This document shows, piece by piece, positions 18,007-26,671 of a stretch of 64,000 nt of DNA. The DNA comes from Myxococcus stipitatus (GTDB lineage: Bacteria > Myxococcota > Myxococcia > Myxococcales > Myxococcaceae). The stretch spans positions 3,968,001 to 4,032,000 of the forward strand of contig NZ_CP102770.1 in assembly GCF_038561935.1 (NCBI RefSeq), in the 5' to 3' direction. The first letter of the stretch is position 1. The number at the start of each line of letters is the position of its first letter. The position numbers and the translations under genes are program-made. The notes beneath the pieces are model-generated. The model did not search any database. It was not told the origin of the DNA and worked only from the letters and a program-made list of their open reading frames with translations.

Positions 18007-19656
18007 CTAGGCGGGCTCTTCCTTCACCTGGATGACGAGCGTCCCCTCCTTGATTTCAATCCGGGCCGTGTCCTTGGCGTTCGTCCTCTGCAAGAGGAAG
18101 ACCGGCTTGCCCTCCGCATAGGAGTGCTTCATGGACGTCCCGTTTTCGGGCGTCTTGCCCACCAGGAGGTGGGTGCCCTGGCCATCGGCGGGCATGCGTG
18201 CCGTGGCGCGCCAATCCAGGAAGCGCTTGAGCCAGGCCTGCTGGAAGTCCAGCCCCACCAGGACCCGCTCCCCCTTGTAGGCCGGGAAGTAGAAGTGCCC
18301 CGGCAGGAGGTTGGGGTTGAAGGGGAGGGTGACCACCTGGTTGTCCCAGAGGGGAATCTTCACCTTGTAGCCATCCTGGGAGGTGGCGCTGTCGGTGTAG
18401 GCCTGCCAGGTCTCGTGGGTCTGCTCCCCCACCTCGCTGACGATGATGCCCTCCACGTAGGTGGGCCAGTCCGGCGCCAGGTAGGCGGGGAGCTCCACCC
18501 AGGTCTCCGCCTGGGTCTCCAGGACGGTGTGCATGGAGAAGTGGAACCCCGCGTTCTTCGCCAGGTGCTCCGCGTCCGGAGAGGACGCGAGCGCGTTCCC
18601 CCGCAACGCGACGGACCGCACGCGGAACGTCTGGCCGCCCGTCAGTCCCGCCGCGGCCCAGGCCTGGGCGGTGGGCAGCTTCACCTGCATTCCCGGGACA
18701 AGGGCCTTGGCCGGGAAGCGCCGCCAGGTCAGGTCCACTTCCTTGCTCCGGACCTTGAGCCGCGCGGTCTCCAGCGAGACGCGGGCATCCACCTGGTTCG
18801 TGATGGGGGTGCGCAGGAGCACGTCCTGCCGGATGCCGGTGACGGCGCGCTCCTGGGTGATGGGCCGGGTGGCCGGCCCCTGCGCCACGGCGTTGAGCAC
18901 CGTCACGTCATGCCGGGGCACCTCCGGGAAGCGGATCCCCAGCGACTCCACCTCCAAGGGCAGCAGGTCCACGGGCGTCCCCGCGGAGGACTTCGCGGTG
19001 GTGAGCGTGTACTGGGCCGCCGCGTAGTCGTAGGCGAACACGCCGTCGCGCGTGTCCACGTACCACAGCAGGAAGTCGTAGAAGCTGGCGCCGTGCTCGG
19101 GCCTCAGGCCCAGGAAGAGCTGCGGACAGGACGTGTCGAGCCCCGCGCTCCAGTCGTACGTGAAGGTGATGTGCGAGCCCTTGTGGGCATCCAGCACGTT
19201 CTTCATCGTCTTGTGCGTGTAGAGCACGCTGGGGAAGTGCTGGCTCCACAAGAGGCGCGCCGGGTCCAGGAAGCGCACCTGGTAGCGGCGGTGCAGGAGC
19301 GGCGCGCCGGGCGCGGGGGCCGCGGGAATCTCCACCAGCGAGCGCTCCGACACCAGCCCCTTCACCTTCAGCGAGGTGAGCGCGGGCTGCGTGGCCGCGT
19401 CGGTGTGGACGGCCTTCACCTCCAACTGCACCTCCATGAGGTCCTGCGCGAGGAAGGCGCTCTTGAGCGGGTCCGTCTCCAGACCGCCCGCGGAGGTGTT
19501 GTCCGCGACGTCGAACTCCACCTGGCCCTCGAAGCCCCACGAGCGCAGCTCCAGCGCGAAGGACTTCACGTCACCGGGAGGAATGGCGTGCGGCGTGCCC
19601 GCCGTGGTGAGCGTGACGGACACCGTCAGCCGGTCGTTGAACGTGCCGGGAGTCAT
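18007..19656 (-). CDS. vgrG: VgrG/TssI T6SS spike protein (operon copy)
   Basis: The protein has 549 aa. Seen in it are the N-terminal gp27-like barrels (residues about 1-370) and the VTGIRQDVLLRTPIxxQV block, followed by an OB-like segment (KIPLWDNQVVTLPF... LLPGHFYFPAYKGERVLVGLDF). The protein ends KEGTLVIQVKEEPA, just where the gp5-type beta-helix would normally begin. It lies between tssE, which its start overlaps by 4 bases, and the beta-helix-like gene. Position and architecture identify it as the hub and tip of the T6SS. The paralogue at 6836-8764 shares the whole core. Confidence 0.88.
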   Translation of the reverse strand: MTPGTFNDRLTVSVTLTTAGTPHAIPPGDVKSFALELRSWGFEGQVEFDVADNTSAGGLETDPLKSAFLAQDLMEVQLEVKAVHTDAATQPALTSLKVKGLVSERSLVEIPAAPAPGAPLLHRRYQVRFLDPARLLWSQHFPSVLYTHKTMKNVLDAHKGSHITFTYDWSAGLDTSCPQLFLGLRPEHGASFYDFLLWYVDTRDGVFAYDYAAAQYTLTTAKSSAGTPVDLLPLEVESLGIRFPEVPRHDVTVLNAVAQGPATRPITQERAVTGIRQDVLLRTPITNQVDARVSLETARLKVRSKEVDLTWRRFPAKALVPGMQVKLPTAQAWAAAGLTGGQTFRVRSVALRGNALASSPDAEHLAKNAGFHFSMHTVLETQAETWVELPAYLAPDWPTYVEGIIVSEVGEQTHETWQAYTDSATSQDGYKVKIPLWDNQVVTLPFNPNLLPGHFYFPAYKGERVLVGLDFQQAWLKRFLDWRATARMPADGQGTHLLVGKTPENGTSMKHSYAEGKPVFLLQRTNAKDTARIEIKEGTLVIQVKEEPA

Positions 19657-20051
19657 GGCTCCACCTCCACGCGGACATGTCCGCTGAGCGTGTCGAATCG
19701 CAGCCGCAGCTTGTGCCGCTCACCCGCCACGGTGCCCACCAGGCCGAAGTGGAGCCACAGGCCCGCGTCGCGCCCGCGCATCGTCAGCTCCACGTGGGAC
19801 AGGCGCGGCTCGTGGTTCGCAATCTCTTCGCGCAACTCGCGGGTGAGCGTCTCCACCAGCTCCCGCGTGCCGTACTTCTCCGTGTACTCACCCAGGCCGA
19901 AGTCGCGGCGGAAGAAGCCGTAGCCCGCCTTGGTGTTGAGCACGGCCTCCAGGTTGCGCAGCACGTGCTCCAGCTCGTTGCCGCCCTGGCGCGAGCCCGC
20001 GCGGGTGCTGCCCCGGCTGGCGAACTTGTCGAGGAAGGATGCGCGCCCCAT
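19653..20051 (-). CDS. tssE: TssE, gp25-like T6SS baseplate protein
   Basis: The protein has 132 aa, normal for the gp25/TssE family. Features are the N-terminal LxRLE-like ELEHVLRNLEAVLNTKAGY, the central FGLGEYTEKYGTRELVETLTRELREEIANHEPRL, and the terminal beta hairpin. Family members carry the conserved EPRL motif, seen here as NHEPRLSHVEL. TssE is a baseplate component that helps trigger sheath polymerisation. It overlaps vgrG by 4 bases (ATGA) and follows tssK by one base. Confidence 0.93.
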   Translation of the reverse strand: MGRASFLDKFASRGSTRAGSRQGGNELEHVLRNLEAVLNTKAGYGFFRRDFGLGEYTEKYGTRELVETLTRELREEIANHEPRLSHVELTMRGRDAGLWLHFGLVGTVAGERHKLRLRFDTLSGHVRVEVEP

Positions 20052-20052
20052 G

Positions 20053-21303
20053 TCACGCCCTGCGCCAGAAGAGGGACACCTGGGCGCCCTGGAGCGCGGG
20101 CGTGGTGTAGAAGGCGAGGCCGTTCTCCCTCAGCGCGAACTGCCACTCCTCGCCCTGCACCAGCTGGTACCAGTCGATTTCAGGCCCCAGCGCGTGAGGG
20201 AACGAGGGGTGCGGGACGTGGTTGAAGGGAATGCCCTTGAGCGCCATGCGGCGCACGGTGGCGAGCCGGGACGGCCCCGCGAGCTTCACGCCATCCACCG
20301 GAAGGACTTCTCCGGCCTGGCGGCGCTGCACCAGCAGGTAGAGCTCGCCGCTCTCCAGCACCTCGGGCGGCAGCGGGGAGAAGATGAACTGTCCGTCGCG
20401 CGGCTCGAAGGAGCGGTGCGTGACGCGGGTGGCCTCCGGCTGGAGCGCGCGCGTGAGCAGCTCCAGCCAGCGCAGGAAGCCCTTGCCCGGAGCGTCGTGC
20501 TGGTACGCGGGCAGGTGCTTGTCCGGCATCAGCTCCAGGTAGCAGCACGCCTCGAAGTAGAGGCCGCGCAGGGCGTCGAAGAAGGCGTAGGGGTGCGGCG
20601 AGATGTGGCGCAGCATGTCCGAGCGCATCGCTTGCAGCCGCTGCACCTCGCACAGCGCGCGGCGGGCGTTGGTGAGCCGGTCCGTGCGCAGGTAGCTGTC
20701 GGACAGGCGCGCGATGAGCTGCAGCCGGGCCTGCTCCAGCAGGGAGTCCAGCCGCGACAGGAGCGCGCCGAGGAAGGGGTGGGGGCCGACGAGGAGCAGC
20801 GGAGGAACCAGCTCCTCCGAGAGCCTCCAGAGCCCCTCGGTATCGCGATGGAACAGGGCCAGGGGGAGCGTGTCGATGGCTCCGTCCAGGACCGGCTCCG
20901 CGGAGAGGCGCAGCCGACGGAGGACTCGCTCCAACATCGGCGGGTCCTCCGTGTACAGCCGCACGCCCTCCGCGTTCGTCGTATCCCCCATCACGTGCAG
21001 ATAGACGGTGACCTCGGCGCGTCCCGTCCCTTCCAGGGAGAAGGGCGGGAGCACCGCGTTGCCTGGCACATCCACCACGAAGCCGGCCGGGGTCACGGCC
21101 GTCAACGTGGAGATGGACAGGCTGCCACCGACCAGCAGCGGCTCGCTCCAGGCCATGGCGGCGACGCCGAACCCCGGCGTGCCGGACAACGAGGCGTGGA
21201 GGCGGACTTCGGCCTCCAGGGCCGCTTCTTGGGCCTCGAAGTGTTCCGGGAGCAGCGTCTGGCCGACGTGCCACCGGACCCGTGCGAGCTTGAATGAGGG
21301 CAT
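20053..21303 (-). CDS. tssK: TssK baseplate-membrane complex connector
   Basis: The protein has 416 aa, close to the usual 440. The N-terminus shows the diagnostic VRWHVGQTLLPEHFEAQEAAL block, where TssK has a W-x-x-G-x-L-L-x-P-x-H-F signature. The middle of the protein is long and helical (LLSRLDSLLEQARLQLIARLSD, EVQRLQAMRSDMLRHISPHPYAFFDALRGL) and the C-terminus is beta-rich. TssK trimers join the TssF/G wedges to TssL and TssM. The gene sits between hcp and tssE with short gaps. Confidence 0.92.
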   Translation of the reverse strand: MPSFKLARVRWHVGQTLLPEHFEAQEAALEAEVRLHASLSGTPGFGVAAMAWSEPLLVGGSLSISTLTAVTPAGFVVDVPGNAVLPPFSLEGTGRAEVTVYLHVMGDTTNAEGVRLYTEDPPMLERVLRRLRLSAEPVLDGAIDTLPLALFHRDTEGLWRLSEELVPPLLLVGPHPFLGALLSRLDSLLEQARLQLIARLSDSYLRTDRLTNARRALCEVQRLQAMRSDMLRHISPHPYAFFDALRGLYFEACCYLELMPDKHLPAYQHDAPGKGFLRWLELLTRALQPEATRVTHRSFEPRDGQFIFSPLPPEVLESGELYLLVQRRQAGEVLPVDGVKLAGPSRLATVRRMALKGIPFNHVPHPSFPHALGPEIDWYQLVQGEEWQFALRENGLAFYTTPALQGAQVSLFWRRA

Positions 21304-21324
21304 GGTGTGTTTCTGGCGGCGGGG

Positions 21325-21903
21325 CTAGGCCGTCTCCGTGATGCCCCACTTCTTGACGATGTTCTTCTGCACGCCGGCCGCGACGTTGATGGACTGCTCC
21401 AACGTCTTCGGCTTCACGCCAATCTGGAACGAGAAGTTCTTGGGCGATTGGACCTCACGGGAGGCGTCGTCCGCCACCGCGATGTTCAGCGCGTCGCCGT
21501 TCTTCTCCAGCAGGCACTGCAGGTCGGCGTCCGTGTAGTTGGACTTGAAGTACTTCTTGGCCACCGGGTCGTACTCGTAGATGACGTACTTGATGAGCAC
21601 TTCGATGTTGGCGAAGGAGCCCAGGAGCATCTCGGCGATCTTCTGCTTGTTGCTCGTGGAGATCTGCCCGGAGAAGTACATCGCGTCGGTGGCGCCCGTC
21701 TCCCACAGGTAGTGGTTGAGCACGGACACGGCCTTGGAGGCCAGCACGCTCGCCGGCTGCTCCGGGTCCGTCAGCGTCTCCTGGTCCGCCACCAGCGCGA
21801 TGCCGCCGATGGTGATGCCCGTGATGTAGCCAATGGTCGACTGCTTGTCCTTCTTGAAGTTGAAGCCTTGGACGACGTCCATGTCGCGCGAGAAAGTAGG
21901 CAT
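21325..21903 (-). CDS. hcp: Hcp/TssD-type tube protein
   Basis: The protein has 192 aa without a signal peptide. It is beta-rich, with a single helix and a tube-like pattern (GYITGITIGGIALV, then a long loop, NIEVLIKYVIYEYDPVAKKYF, and FSFQIGVKPKTLEQSINVAAGVQ). It lies immediately downstream of the sheath genes tssB and tssC, where the inner tube gene Hcp is often found. A clear GGAGTC Shine-Dalgarno precedes ATG 21903. It is longer than classical Hcp (about 160-172 aa) and I cannot match every family motif. The family name therefore rests partly on context, and it might be a divergent tube protein. Confidence 0.78.
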   Translation of the reverse strand: MPTFSRDMDVVQGFNFKKDKQSTIGYITGITIGGIALVADQETLTDPEQPASVLASKAVSVLNHYLWETGATDAMYFSGQISTSNKQKIAEMLLGSFANIEVLIKYVIYEYDPVAKKYFKSNYTDADLQCLLEKNGDALNIAVADDASREVQSPKNFSFQIGVKPKTLEQSINVAAGVQKNIVKKWGITETA

Positions 21904-21945
21904 GTCTGACTCCTGAATGGGTGGGACAGCGGGGGTGGACGAGGA

Positions 21946-23436
21946 CTAGCCGAGCCGCGACTCGAGCATGAGCTCGACGTTGAGGCCCTCGAACTGGATG
22001 TGGGGCAGCACGGCGACGCGGCAGTCGTACCAGCCGATTTCGCCCGTGCGCTGGATGACCTCCACGTTGGTGGCCTTGAACGGGAAGCGGCGCACCGTCA
22101 GGTCATCCGGGCTGGCCACCGTGGTGACGTAGCCGGACAGCCACGCATCCAGCTGGTTCTGGATGTACGGCGCGTCGGCGGTCGTGCCGATGTTGTCGCG
22201 CATGATGCACTTGATGTAGTGCGCCAGGCGGGTGATGGAGAACGTGTAGGCCATGTTGGTGACCAGCTGCGAGTTCTCCGAGTCCTTCGGGTCCTTGAAG
22301 CGCTTGGAGACCTTGGCGGACTGGGTGCTGAAGAACGTCGCCTCGCTGGAGCCCTTGCGGTACACGAGCGGCATGAAGCCGCAGCGCGCGAACTCGTACT
22401 CGCGATAGTCCGGGATGGCGATCTCCACCGGCGGCTTGATCTCCTCCTGGCCGCGCAGGAAGAACGTGTCCACGGGCAGGCCGGTGATGAGGCCGCCGCC
22501 CTTGGGGCCGCGGATGGACTGGCACCAGCCGGACAGCTCGAACGCCTTCACCATGTTGCGGGCGAAGAGGATGGACGAGTTGCCCCACAGGTACTTGTTG
22601 GAGTCGCCCGACGCGTCCTCGGTGAAGTGCAGGTCGTCGCACGGGTTCTTGTCCGGATGCCAGGGCAGGCGCAGCACGTAGCGCGGGAAGGTGAGGCCCA
22701 GATACGCGGCCTCCTCGCTGTCGCGCAGCGCGTTCCACTTGCCGTAGCGCGGGTGGGCGAGCGCACCCTCCAGGTCCTTGATGGCCTCCATCTCCTCGAC
22801 CTTGTCGCAGCCGAAGAACTTGGGGCTGACGGCGGCGACGAACGGGCAGTGCGCGGCGTTGGCCACCTTGCCCATGGACTGCAGCCACTTGATGTCGCCC
22901 GGCGTGGAGGAGAACTCGTAGAGGCCAATCATGGCGCCGAAGGGACGGCCGCCGTACTGGTCGTACTCCTGGATGTAGACCTTGTTGAACAAGGAGCCCG
23001 CGAAGACGTCCGCGGAGTTGTTCTCGAAGTCCTGGCCCAGCTCGTCCCGGCCCGCGTCCAGCAGGTCGATGGCGATGTTGGCCTTGAAGTTGGTGTGGGA
23101 GACCAGGTCCTCCAGACCGCGCCACGCCGACTCCATCTGCTGGAAGCGCTCGTGGTGGAGGATTTCGTTCATCTGGTCGTCAATCATCGAGTCGATGCGA
23201 CTGATGACGTCCAGCACCTTGCCCTTGTCGAAGCGCACCGCGTCGCCGGCATCCGTCTCCGCGGGGGGGACGTTCTGCACGAGCGCGGCGAGCGCCGACA
23301 TGAAGCGCGCCTCGATGGTGACTTCCTTCTCGTCGAGGGCGGGGACGAACTTCTCGGAGATCATCGGCTTGGCGTCGGAAGGACGCTCCAGCCGGACGCT
23401 CTTGAACAACCCAGGCAGATAAGAGGTTTCAGCCAT
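21946..23436 (-). CDS. tssC: TssC (VipB) large sheath subunit
   Basis: The protein has 496 aa, as usual for TssC. Recognisable blocks are IDxxIxxQxNEILHHERFQQMESAWRGL, the YGGRPFGAMIGLYEF region, FVAAVSPKFFGC, the WNALRDSEEAAYLGLTFPR stretch, the middle RLPW segment and the LARYIK-like RLAHYIKCIMRD near the end. TssB and TssC polymerise into the contractile sheath. ATG 23436 has AAGGTG upstream. A GTG three codons earlier is possible but less typical. tssB lies 40 bases upstream. Confidence 0.95.
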   Translation of the reverse strand: MAETSYLPGLFKSVRLERPSDAKPMISEKFVPALDEKEVTIEARFMSALAALVQNVPPAETDAGDAVRFDKGKVLDVISRIDSMIDDQMNEILHHERFQQMESAWRGLEDLVSHTNFKANIAIDLLDAGRDELGQDFENNSADVFAGSLFNKVYIQEYDQYGGRPFGAMIGLYEFSSTPGDIKWLQSMGKVANAAHCPFVAAVSPKFFGCDKVEEMEAIKDLEGALAHPRYGKWNALRDSEEAAYLGLTFPRYVLRLPWHPDKNPCDDLHFTEDASGDSNKYLWGNSSILFARNMVKAFELSGWCQSIRGPKGGGLITGLPVDTFFLRGQEEIKPPVEIAIPDYREYEFARCGFMPLVYRKGSSEATFFSTQSAKVSKRFKDPKDSENSQLVTNMAYTFSITRLAHYIKCIMRDNIGTTADAPYIQNQLDAWLSGYVTTVASPDDLTVRRFPFKATNVEVIQRTGEIGWYDCRVAVLPHIQFEGLNVELMLESRLG

Positions 23437-23476
23437 GACGTTCACCTTGATGGGATGGAATGGAGTGGAAGTCCGC

Positions 23477-24079
23477 TCACGCCTTCACGGTGGCGGGCTC
23501 GGCGACGGTGGCGGGAGCGGTGGCCGCGGCGCCGTTCGCCGCGGGCGTGGCGTTGGCGGCCATGGCGGGCTTGGCGGGCAGACGGAGCGACTCGTACTCC
23601 TTGAGCTCCGCGAGCACGGCCTTGAGCGCGTCCTTGTTGGAGAACAGCTCGTAGACCAGGTTGCGCAGGGCCTTCTGGTTGTCGATGCTGGACTGCATCT
23701 CCATCAGGAGCTTCTTGAGCAGCCGAAGCGCCTTGAGCTTGGGGACGTGGTTGACGATTTCGTCCGGGTGGAAGGACTTCATCCGGTCGACGGGCAGCTC
23801 GACGTCCAGGTCGGCCTCCACATCCGGGTTGATGCGGTTGGGCACCTGGAAGCGCAGCGACATCTTCATGTCGCGCATCAGCTCGTCGAGGTTCTTGCCA
23901 TTGACGGAGCGCAGCTTGCGCGCGTCGAGGTCCGCCTTGCGGTCCTCGGAAGAGCCCAGCGAGAAGTCCCCCAGCATCAGCAGGCGGAGCGGCAGGTTCA
24001 CCGTCTCCTGCTCACCGTTGATGGTGGTCCGGTACGTGAGCGTGATGCGAGACTTTGGCAACTGTTCCTGAATTGACAT
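23477..24079 (-). CDS. tssB: TssB (VipA) small sheath subunit
   Basis: The protein has 200 aa. The start SRITLTYRTTINGEQETVNLPLRLLMLGDFSL is the classic TssB beginning, followed by the NGKNLDELMRDM block, ELPVDRMKSFHPDEIVNHVPKL and a helical C-terminal half. The last 30 residues are an Ala/Thr/Pro-rich tail beyond the normal family length of about 165-170. TssB pairs with TssC in the sheath and in most systems carries the ClpV contact. No clpV gene is seen in this window. Confidence 0.95.
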   Translation of the reverse strand: MSIQEQLPKSRITLTYRTTINGEQETVNLPLRLLMLGDFSLGSSEDRKADLDARKLRSVNGKNLDELMRDMKMSLRFQVPNRINPDVEADLDVELPVDRMKSFHPDEIVNHVPKLKALRLLKKLLMEMQSSIDNQKALRNLVYELFSNKDALKAVLAELKEYESLRLPAKPAMAANATPAANGAAATAPATVAEPATVKA

Positions 24080-24142
24080 GGCGACGTTACTCCTCTTCGG
24101 TGAAAAGCCTCTCTGCCCCCCGAGACGACGGGGTCCTGCGTG

Positions 24143-25042
24143 TCACTGCGGAGACGGGCGGCGGGCCGCGGTGTCTCCGTTGAACAAGACGACCTGCTGC
24201 GGTTGCTCGGGCCCGCCGATGATGGGCTCGTAGCCAAGGTGGCTCGTGTCCTCGACGCGCGCGTGGCCGTGCTGGTCTCGAATCACCAGCGCCACGGTGA
24301 GGAACACGGGCGTGTCGATGAGGTGCGGCAGCACGCGCGAGCGCAGCCGGCGGCGCGCTTCGATGGCCCAGGGGCTGCCGGTGCCGCAGATGGACTCATC
24401 CAGGTAGAGCCACGCTTCCATTCCACCCGTGGGGACGGTGGCGAAGCCGCCCATGGCGGTGCCATCTCCCAGGGCCGCGCCGCCCAGCCGCACGCCCTTG
24501 GTGTCGATGCGCTGGCGCCGGGTGGCGCGGCGCACGCGGACCTCCGCCTCCGGATACGCCTGCGAGAACAGCCAGTGCAGCGTGGAGGGACATGAGGGCC
24601 GCAAGAGGCGCAGGCGGTGCGCGGTGGCGTTGTCCCAGCCGGGGAGCAGGGCGCCGTCGCGCTCCGGGAAGAGGCCGGCGAAGCGCGCGCGCAGGAGCAG
24701 GTGGTCGAAGTAGCCCAGGAAGCTCTCCATGGCGTCGTGCTCCAGCGACTCCATGGCCTTGAGGAAGAAGGACGGCAGCGGCGACTGGACGCTGAGCAGG
24801 CCCAGGTTGACGGTGACGATGGCGCGGCGCGGGTGGCGGATGAACTCCACCGAGTGGATGAGCTGCGGGGCGTGCACCGTGCCTCGGTGGCTCCTCAGCT
24901 CCACGTCGTCCGGGCCGTAGCCCTCCTTGGCGAGCAGGTCGACCAGGGCGGGCATGTCGAAGGCTCCCGCGCGCTCGCGGATGCGCTCCTCGATGGTGGG
25001 CTCTCCCCGGGAGCCCGAGGAGCGAGGCGAGGCGTCGGTCAT
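24143..25042 (-). CDS. tssG: TssG baseplate protein
   Basis: The protein has 299 aa, starting at ATG 25042 right after a GGAGAGGAGG ribosome-binding site. Family features are the DMPALVDLLAKEGYGPDDVELRS region, an NLGLLSVQSPLPSFFL block (TssG has an equivalent G-xxSPLPxxY), and ESFLGYFDHLLLRARFAG (compare FLDxFNHRLLxL). It partners TssF in the baseplate wedge. The in-frame extension upstream (37 codons) overlaps the TssA-like gene and is rejected. Gaps are 4 bases to the upstream gene and 63 to tssB. Confidence 0.85.
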   Translation of the reverse strand: MTDASPRSSGSRGEPTIEERIRERAGAFDMPALVDLLAKEGYGPDDVELRSHRGTVHAPQLIHSVEFIRHPRRAIVTVNLGLLSVQSPLPSFFLKAMESLEHDAMESFLGYFDHLLLRARFAGLFPERDGALLPGWDNATAHRLRLLRPSCPSTLHWLFSQAYPEAEVRVRRATRRQRIDTKGVRLGGAALGDGTAMGGFATVPTGGMEAWLYLDESICGTGSPWAIEARRRLRSRVLPHLIDTPVFLTVALVIRDQHGHARVEDTSHLGYEPIIGGPEQPQQVVLFNGDTAARRPSPQ

Positions 25043-25046
25043 GGCG

Positions 25047-26099
25047 TCAGTCCTCCTCTCCAGCTGACTCGCCCGAGGGCAGGGCCAGGAACGCGTCCAG
25101 GTCCACGCGGTAGAGCTGCTCCAGGGCGCGCATGGGCAGCGACTCGCTCTCATGCAGATATGGTTCCAACGCGTGCGCGTGGCTGGTGAGGCCGGCGAAG
25201 AAGCGCGTGAAGAGCGAAGGCAGGTAGACGCGCGGGTCGAAGCGCTCCACCGTCGCCATCACATCCGCCGCCACCACGCCCGCCTTGGGCATGGCGCCTT
25301 CCTGGACCAGCCGGTCGAAGGCCTCCAGCTTGCGGATGAGCAGCGCGAGCGGCGCGGAGACGGGCACGCCTGGAACCGAGGGCGTCGGGGCCGCCGTCGG
25401 CGTGGCGCGAGCCGCGGCCTCGGGCCTTGGCGCGGGCGCTTCGTCGGGCGTGGGCTCGGCCCTGGACGCGGCGGGCGCCTCGGTGGGTGGGGCGAGGGGG
25501 GCGGACGGAGCGGGCGCGGGGAGTGTCTCGAGGTGGCGGCGCAGCCAGTGCGCCAGGTTGCGGAAGGGCTCCTCGCAGCCGTTCTTGGGCAGGGCGCCGG
25601 GAATCGCGGCGAGGACAGGCTCCGCCAGGGGCAGCGCCTCCTGGATGGGCTCGCGGTTGTCGGCCTCGCACCAGCGCTTCCACGTCGCGTCCTGCTTCTT
25701 CTCGTGGTGGGCGATGTGCTTGATGACGGAGCGCAGCAGCCAGCGCAGGCCGCTCTCCAGGAAGATGTCGCGCCTGGCCACGGGGCCGAACGCATCCCGG
25801 CTGACGGTGAGGACCTGGAGGAGGGAGCGGAACAGGCCCGGCATCGCGCGCAGGCCGTGCTCCTGGAACGAACCGAAGAGGTAGGGGCCGACGAGCCGCG
25901 TGTCGTGCAGGCCCTCTCTCAGCAGGGTCTCCGCGCTCCGGGCGGCGGTGGCGTAGTCGCCTCCCGCGACGGCCTCCGTGACGGCTTCCACGCGAGGGTC
26001 CGGCTCTCCATCCGAGGACGTCTCGGGGGGCGTGCCCTCCAGGGGCTCTTCCAGGTAGGTGCCGTCGTAAGGCGGCAAGGTGAGGGCCGCGTCAGCCAT
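25047..26099 (-). CDS. TssA-like T6SS protein (candidate)
   Basis: The protein has 350 aa, cytoplasmic, with no signal or transmembrane segment. The N-terminal part is helical (DYATAARSAETLLREGLHDTRLVGPYLFGSFQEHGL), resembling the ImpA_N-type helical region of TssA. A central helical block follows (HIAHHEKKQDATWKRWCEADNREPI). A 60-residue Pro/Ala/Glu linker (PAPSAPLAPPTEAPAASRA-like) comes next, and the last 100 or so residues are again helical. TssA primes tube/sheath assembly and is variable between systems. The gene lies between PAAR-like and tssG, where TssA commonly sits. I see no definitive TssA signature, so the identification rests mainly on position and general architecture. It overlaps the PAAR-like gene by 8 bases. 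Confidence 0.55.
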   Translation of the reverse strand: MADAALTLPPYDGTYLEEPLEGTPPETSSDGEPDPRVEAVTEAVAGGDYATAARSAETLLREGLHDTRLVGPYLFGSFQEHGLRAMPGLFRSLLQVLTVSRDAFGPVARRDIFLESGLRWLLRSVIKHIAHHEKKQDATWKRWCEADNREPIQEALPLAEPVLAAIPGALPKNGCEEPFRNLAHWLRRHLETLPAPAPSAPLAPPTEAPAASRAEPTPDEAPAPRPEAAARATPTAAPTPSVPGVPVSAPLALLIRKLEAFDRLVQEGAMPKAGVVAADVMATVERFDPRVYLPSLFTRFFAGLTSHAHALEPYLHESESLPMRALEQLYRVDLDAFLALPSGESAGEED

Positions 26100-26478
26100 T
26101 GATGATCTTCACCTGTCCGGGGGAGACCACCTGGATGACGCCGCCGTACGAGCACATCAGCTTGGAGTTGCTGTCGAGCGCGGGCATGTTGCCCACCATC
26201 ACCTTGGGACAGCCGGGCACCCACGGCGCCGCGGTGGCGGGGACGCAGGGCATGGGCGTGAGGACGCCCAGGGCCGCGGCGGTGGCGGCGGCCACGGTGG
26301 GGTTCGCGAGCGACTGGCACATCCCGAACGGCGGGATGTTCGCGATGGGCTTGTTGTCGAGGATGTTCGCCGCGGGCACCGGCCCCATGACCTTGCTGGT
26401 CGGTGGCACCACCAGCGAGGAGGGCGCGACGCCGAAGCTGCACTGCAGCACCGCCCCCATGACGACCTGGGCTCCCAT
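26092..26478 (-). CDS. DUF4280/PAAR-like spike-tip protein
   Basis: The protein has 128 aa, starting at ATG 26478 after GAGGTG. The sequence begins MGAQVVMGAVLQCSFG, followed by IANIPPFGMCQSLANPTVAAATAAALGVLTPMPCVPAT and a second CSYGGVIQVVSPGQ repeat at the end. This is the arrangement of DUF4280, a PAAR-like family whose Cys-containing loops bind a metal at the tip of contractile injection spikes. It would sharpen the VgrG tip. The gene is second in the operon. No toxin domain is fused to it. Confidence 0.82.
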   Translation of the reverse strand: MGAQVVMGAVLQCSFGVAPSSLVVPPTSKVMGPVPAANILDNKPIANIPPFGMCQSLANPTVAAATAAALGVLTPMPCVPATAAPWVPGCPKVMVGNMPALDSNSKLMCSYGGVIQVVSPGQVKIING

Positions 26479-26671
26479 GCGAGCACCTCGTGGGCATCGC
26501 GGGCTCCCGGATTGGAGCGCCGCGCTGATCCACGGCATTGCGTGGCGCGTGCCAGCGCTTCGGTGGGGGGCGGCTCCCCTCTGGGCTTCAGGGGAGAGGA
26601 CGGCGGTGCGTTGGCGGGGTGCGTCGCCTGGGAACGCGGGCGCGTCCGGGCTGTACGCGTCTGGACACTCG

